A stretch of 12,500 nt of DNA. Source: Neocallimastix lanati (nom. inval.). Lineage: Eukaryota > Neocallimastigomycota > Neocallimastigomycetes > Neocallimastigales > Neocallimastigaceae. The position numbers and the translations under genes were made by a program. Positions within the stretch are counted from its first letter, which is position 1. Each line of letters begins with the position of its first letter. The stretch is from the NCBI GenBank assembly GCA_016946835.1, contig JACVTC010000050.1, positions 962,501-975,000 of the forward strand, given 5' to 3'. A model generated the notes under the pieces. The model was not told where the DNA came from. It worked only from the letters and a program-made list of their open reading frames with translations, and searched no databases. Shown here piece after piece: positions 8,666-12,500 of the stretch.

Positions 8666-9819
8666 ATTAATTTACATTTTATTCTAGTATTATTCATTCA
8701 TAATCTTTTATAATTTTTAAACATTTATTTATATTTCATAAATTGTATAGAATTTTATTATAAGTTTTATTTATTATTTTACAAATTCTATATTAAATAT
8801 ATATATATATATAATTACACTCTTACCGAATAATGAATATATATTTCAAATCAAAAGTATATTTAACAAATTTTTGAAAATATTTGTATTTGTGACTGTT
8901 TTTGAAATCCTTTTTGCGATATCAAATAATCAAATATAATTTTTTAAATTAAAAATTTCTTTCAAAAATAAAATTGTTTTTAATAAATTTGATTTAAATA
9001 AATGATATTTAATATTAGTATTATCTGTTATGTCAATGTAAAAACTTAATCTTACAAATTTTGAACTTATTATAATACATATATATTTTTTATTTCCAAC
9101 AATAACAATAAATTTTATTTGTTGGTTTCTCCAATCCTTTTATGATGTTTACAAGTTAAGTAATTAATTATTTATTTGTAAGACTCTCTTTGTTCATACA
9201 ATAAAATCAATAATAACAGTAAGATTATTCCATTTTAAAATGGTTTAATTTTAGTATATTATATATTGAAATTAATTATTATATTAATTATTTTCTTAAA
9301 AATAATTAACATAGTAATAAAAATCAAATACATATCTCAATGTACTTGTATATTAGGAAATTATTCTTAATATTAAATTTATATATTTCTCCACAATAAT
9401 AATTTCTTTAATGTACTAAATTGTAATGATAGTATAATCCATGTTTTACAATAATAAAATAATTATTATTAATTAATATAATTTTTATTGTGTGTAATAT
9501 AAAATTACTAATTGAAATAAAAAGAACTATAAAAAAATAGTTTAAGAAATGCTTCTTGTCTATTTTAAGAATTAAAAAGAAGAGTTATTGTTAATTCATT
9601 TATTATAAGAATAAAAATAAATAAAATTTCATAGAATTTATTATAGTTTATATTTCACATGATATAGTAAAACTTCATAAATCTAATCAAATTATGTACA
9701 TATAATTTTATATTTATTATTTTGTTAGAAAATTCGTGTTAGCTAATGCACTTTTTTTTTATAATTATATAATATATAATATTTCATTTCATATATTTTA
9801 TTTTTTATTTAAATCAATT
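8666..9819. other. A+T-rich spacer, nothing recognisable
   Basis: No gene, RNA gene or mobile element is seen. Patches at about 8846-8940 and 9040-9210 are richer in G and C than their surroundings, but stop codons interrupt every frame within a few dozen codons and no motif is recognised. Confidence 0.65.
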
Positions 9820-9988
<169 letters not shown>

Positions 9989-10005
9989 AATTTAAATAAG
10001 ATGTG

Positions 10006-10030
10006 AAAAAAAAAAAAAAAAAAAAAAAAA
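10006..10030. repeat. Poly(A)25 tract
   Basis: Twenty-five consecutive A, 18 bp after the end of the (TTA)n tract. It is simple sequence; no retrotransposon body precedes it. Confidence 0.9.
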
Positions 10031-10512
10031 GATCAGAATATTTGTATTTCTAATTTATAATTTAATTAGCATTAAACATTTTCATTTATTACTAATTTTA
10101 TTATAATTTTAAATATTATATAGTATATTACAAATTAATAAGATATATAATAAAGAAAACTTGTATTTAATGTATTAAAGTATTGAAGTATGTATGTTTA
10201 ATGTATTTAAAGTATTGAAGTATGTATGATCCATTAAATATATTTTATATGAATAAATATTATTAAATATGTATTATTAAGGAAAAAGTTTTTACTACAA
10301 ATAAAGTTAGTCTAAATAAACGAAATATTGAAAATTTTAACATATTTTTAAATATTTCAATTTATACATAATGTTTATGTATATAACATATATAAATTGT
10401 TCATTATAATAATAGAAAATATTCTATTTTTAATAAATCTTTTATATATAAACCTTAACTTGATTTTAATGTTAATTTTTAAATATTTATTATATATTAT
10501 ATTCTATTAAAT
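10031..10512. other. A+T-rich spacer containing a 31/32-bp duplication
   Basis: Apart from the tandem duplication at 10166-10228, nothing is recognised. No open frame of credible composition is present. Confidence 0.65.
10166..10228. repeat. 31/32-bp tandem duplication
   Basis: The unit starting TTTAATGTATT and ending AAGTATGTATG occurs at 10166-10196 and again at 10197-10228. The only difference is one extra T in the second copy. The near-identity implies a recent event. Confidence 0.93.
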
Positions 10513-10698
10513 ATTATTTATTATTCAATTATTATTTATTATTCAATTATTATTTATTATTCAATTATTATTTATTATTCAATTATTATTTATTCTTCAA
10601 TTATTATTTATTAATTATTATTTATTATTCAATTATTATTTATTATTCAATTATTATTTATTCTTCAATTATTATTAATTGTTATTTATTCTTCAATT
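10513..10698. repeat. 18-bp minisatellite, about ten copies
   Basis: The unit is ATTATTTATTATTCAATT. Nine full-length copies are present, some with an A-to-C variant that gives TTCTTC. Shortened copies lie at 10603-10616 (14 bp) and 10671-10680 (10 bp). The two variant forms are interspersed, which suggests expansion of multi-unit blocks. Confidence 0.93.
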
Positions 10699-10747
10699 AT
10701 TATTTATTATTTATTATTTATTATTTATTATTTATTATTTATTATTT
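10699..10747. repeat. (ATTATTT)7 tandem repeat
   Basis: Seven perfect copies of the 7-mer follow the 18-bp array without a gap. The 7-mer equals the first seven bases of the 18-bp unit, so one array probably gave rise to the other. Confidence 0.93.
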
Positions 10748-10751
10748 ATTA

Positions 10752-11289
10752 CGTAATATTTATTATCAGATAAAAACTATACATCTTAAGTACTTTAATA
10801 TACATTAAAATTATATTCGTACATTTATTTACAATTAAATTATTATATATTAATTATTAAATTTAAAATGAAATTAAATAATAAATTTAATTTATTAAAG
10901 TATATATATTATTTCTTTTTTATTTTTAATTAAAACATTAAAAAGTAAATAATACATCATACCTTTTACATATATTGTAAGTAAGCATTTAACAATAATT
11001 ATTTTATAAACAGTTTTAATTAGTTGAAGGTTAATAAAATAAAGTATAACTAATGTACATATATATTATTCATTGATTCTATAAAATAAAATACTTGTGT
11101 TTATAGAAATATAAAAATAAATAATAAATAAAATTATTATATCTTTTATAGTTATATTAAAGCAAAAATTTGTTTAATTATATTAAATTTAAATATATAC
11201 ATATGTGTTATTGAATAACAATTTAATAAAAAGAATATATTTTCTCATTTTAAAGCGTCCAAAAAGATAAAAGTGATATATATATTAAA
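10752..11289. other. A+T-rich region upstream of ARPC1, presumed promoter
   Basis: This is the 5' flank of the plus-strand ARPC1 gene. No TATA or initiator element can be told from the background. The only G+C-bearing patch close to the start is AAAGCGTCCAAAAAG at about 11252-11266, some 25-40 bp before the ATG, probably in the 5' leader. No other gene is seen. Confidence 0.5.
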
Positions 11290-12500
11290 ATGAGTGTTGC
11301 TAATGTATTTCAAATTGTTAAATGCCCAATAACCTGTCATTCATTCAACAAAGATAGATCTGGTAAAATTAATAGTCAATTGAAGTTATCATTTTAAAAT
11401 AAATTTAATAATTGCCAAATATTAATTTCTAATTAAAAAATATATATATATTGAATGATTTTTACTGATTAATAATTTATAATTATTCTATTTTTATTAT
11501 ATTTATACTATAATATAATTATCTTATTTTAAATATATTTATTATTCATAAATAAATAAATATGAATTTTTACGTTTTCTTATTTTAAATATTATTAAAA
11601 AAAATAAAAATAAGAGGTTGCTATTTGTCCTAATACAAACGAAATTCAAATTTATAAGAAAAATGGAAATAAATGGGAACTTGGAAGTGTTTTAAAAGAA
11701 GTAAATTTAAAACGTTAATATATTCAATATATTATAACAATTTACAGTATATTATTAAATAAAATAAAAAAAAAAATATTAAATTAAAAAAATATTATTT
11801 TCTCATAATATAATTATTATAAAATATATTTATGTAACTTTTATTAAATAAAAATAACAATTAAATAAAAAATTGATATTAATTTAAAATAAATAGTAAA
11901 AAGATAAATGAAAAGTAAATGATAAAAGTATAATAAAAAATAAATATATAATATAAAGGCAAATAAAAATAGAAAAAAAATAAAAAATTAAAATAAAAAG
12001 AAAAATAAAAATTGAAATAAAATATCAAATTTTACAATACATTAAAAATATTTTTATTTATACTCAAAATTTGTTCATATAAATTATATTAATTTATTTC
12101 AAAATTGAATTAAAATCAATTTAAAAGGATAATATTAAATATAGAATATAGAATAATTATTATAAATTATTTATATTGAAAGAAAATTTTATATAATCAT
12201 AAAATTATTAATAATACATAAATTTATATATATATATATATTTATATTTGTATTTATATAAAAGCATGATAAACTTATCACTAGTATTGATTGGGCACCA
12301 GAAACTGATAGAATTGTATCATGTTCTCAAGATCGTAATGCTTATGTATGGAAAAGAACCGCTACTGGTTGGGAACCAACTTTGGTTATCCTTCGTATTA
12401 ATCGTGCAGCTACTGTTGTAAAATGGAGTCCACAAGAAAATAAATTCGCTGTTGGTACTGGTGCTAAAAATGTTGCTGTTTGTTATTATGATGAGAAAAA
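11290..12500 (+). CDS. ARPC1: ARPC1, WD40 subunit of the Arp2/3 complex, 5' part (partial)
   Basis: ARPC1 is the beta-propeller subunit of the seven-protein Arp2/3 complex, which nucleates branched actin filaments in the cytoplasm. Three exons can be joined: 11290-11362 (24 codons plus 1 base), 11615-11700 and 12265-12500, where the window ends. The GT-AG introns are 11363-11614 and 11701-12264. The spliced frame has no stop over about 131 codons. Family hallmarks in order are an N-terminal [19 protein letters not shown] segment, whose E25 codon is split by intron 1; [13 protein letters not shown]; the first full WD repeat at about 54-82 ([23 protein letters not shown], quoted only in part: DRNAYVW); and the strongly conserved [11 protein letters not shown], then NKFAVGTG. 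The match to animal and yeast ARPC1 is residue by residue in these blocks (from memory of the family). The start is the only ATG in frame after upstream stops and fits the usual short N-terminus. The rest of the propeller lies beyond the right edge. Confidence 0.93.
11363..11614 (+). other. ARPC1 intron 1 (252 bp)
   Basis: The donor is G|GTAAAA and the acceptor ATAAG|AG. It is a phase 1 intron that splits a glutamate codon. The interior is as A+T-rich as the intergenic DNA and holds nothing recognisable; a branch-site-like ACTGAT at 11464-11469 is too far from the acceptor to be trusted. Confidence 0.85.
11701..12264 (+). other. ARPC1 intron 2 (564 bp)
   Basis: The donor is GAA|GTAAAT and the acceptor AAAG|CATGAT. 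It is a phase 0 intron between the N-terminal strand and the first WD repeat. It is long for a fungal intron and nearly pure A+T, with many short A-runs and an (AT)n/TTTATA stretch just before the acceptor. No gene or RNA is seen inside it. Confidence 0.85.

Noticed and set aside
10513-10747. Regular repeats that could suggest a CRISPR array
   Set aside because: The units are contiguous with no unique spacers, and the genome is eukaryotic; it is a minisatellite.

Overview
The window looks like nuclear DNA of an anaerobic gut fungus (Neocallimastigomycota); the genus cannot be told from it. Three things support this. The non-coding DNA is extremely A+T-rich, roughly 90% or more by eye, and full of homopolymers and micro/minisatellites. 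Protein-coding islands stand out at about one third G+C. One gene carries two copies of the six-cysteine fungal dockerin (CBM10-type) that is characteristic of the cellulosomes of this phylum. Spliceosomal introns and a WD40 actin-nucleation gene confirm a eukaryote.

Layout. (1) About 1-944, minus strand: the 5' part of a multi-exon gene running off the left edge. Four exons can be joined in one frame. They give a basic, presequence-like N-terminus, one glycine-rich membrane segment and a coiled coil; the family is not recognised. (2) 945-3459: A+T desert with homopolymers, (AT)n, (TAA)n and small inverted repeats. (3) 3460-5307, minus strand: an intact intronless gene for a secreted glycoside hydrolase family 43 enzyme, best read as an endo-arabinanase, with a signal peptide, two N-terminal dockerins, a Thr/Pro linker, the catalytic domain and a C-terminal beta domain. 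(4) 5308-11289: about 6 kb without a supportable gene. It holds a 45-bp palindrome-bearing minisatellite, a long (TTA)n tract, an 18-bp minisatellite that passes into a 7-bp one, a 31/32-bp duplication and a strong hairpin. (5) 11290-12500, plus strand: the first three exons of ARPC1, the WD40 subunit of the Arp2/3 complex, running off the right edge.

The genes do not form a functional unit. The GH43 protein would work outside the cell on pectin side chains of plant walls as part of a fungal cellulosome. ARPC1 would nucleate branched actin in the cytoplasm. The left-hand gene may encode an organelle membrane protein; this lineage has hydrogenosomes in place of classical mitochondria. Exon boundaries were inferred from reading frame, GT-AG ends and the change in base composition. 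No search or alignment program was run.
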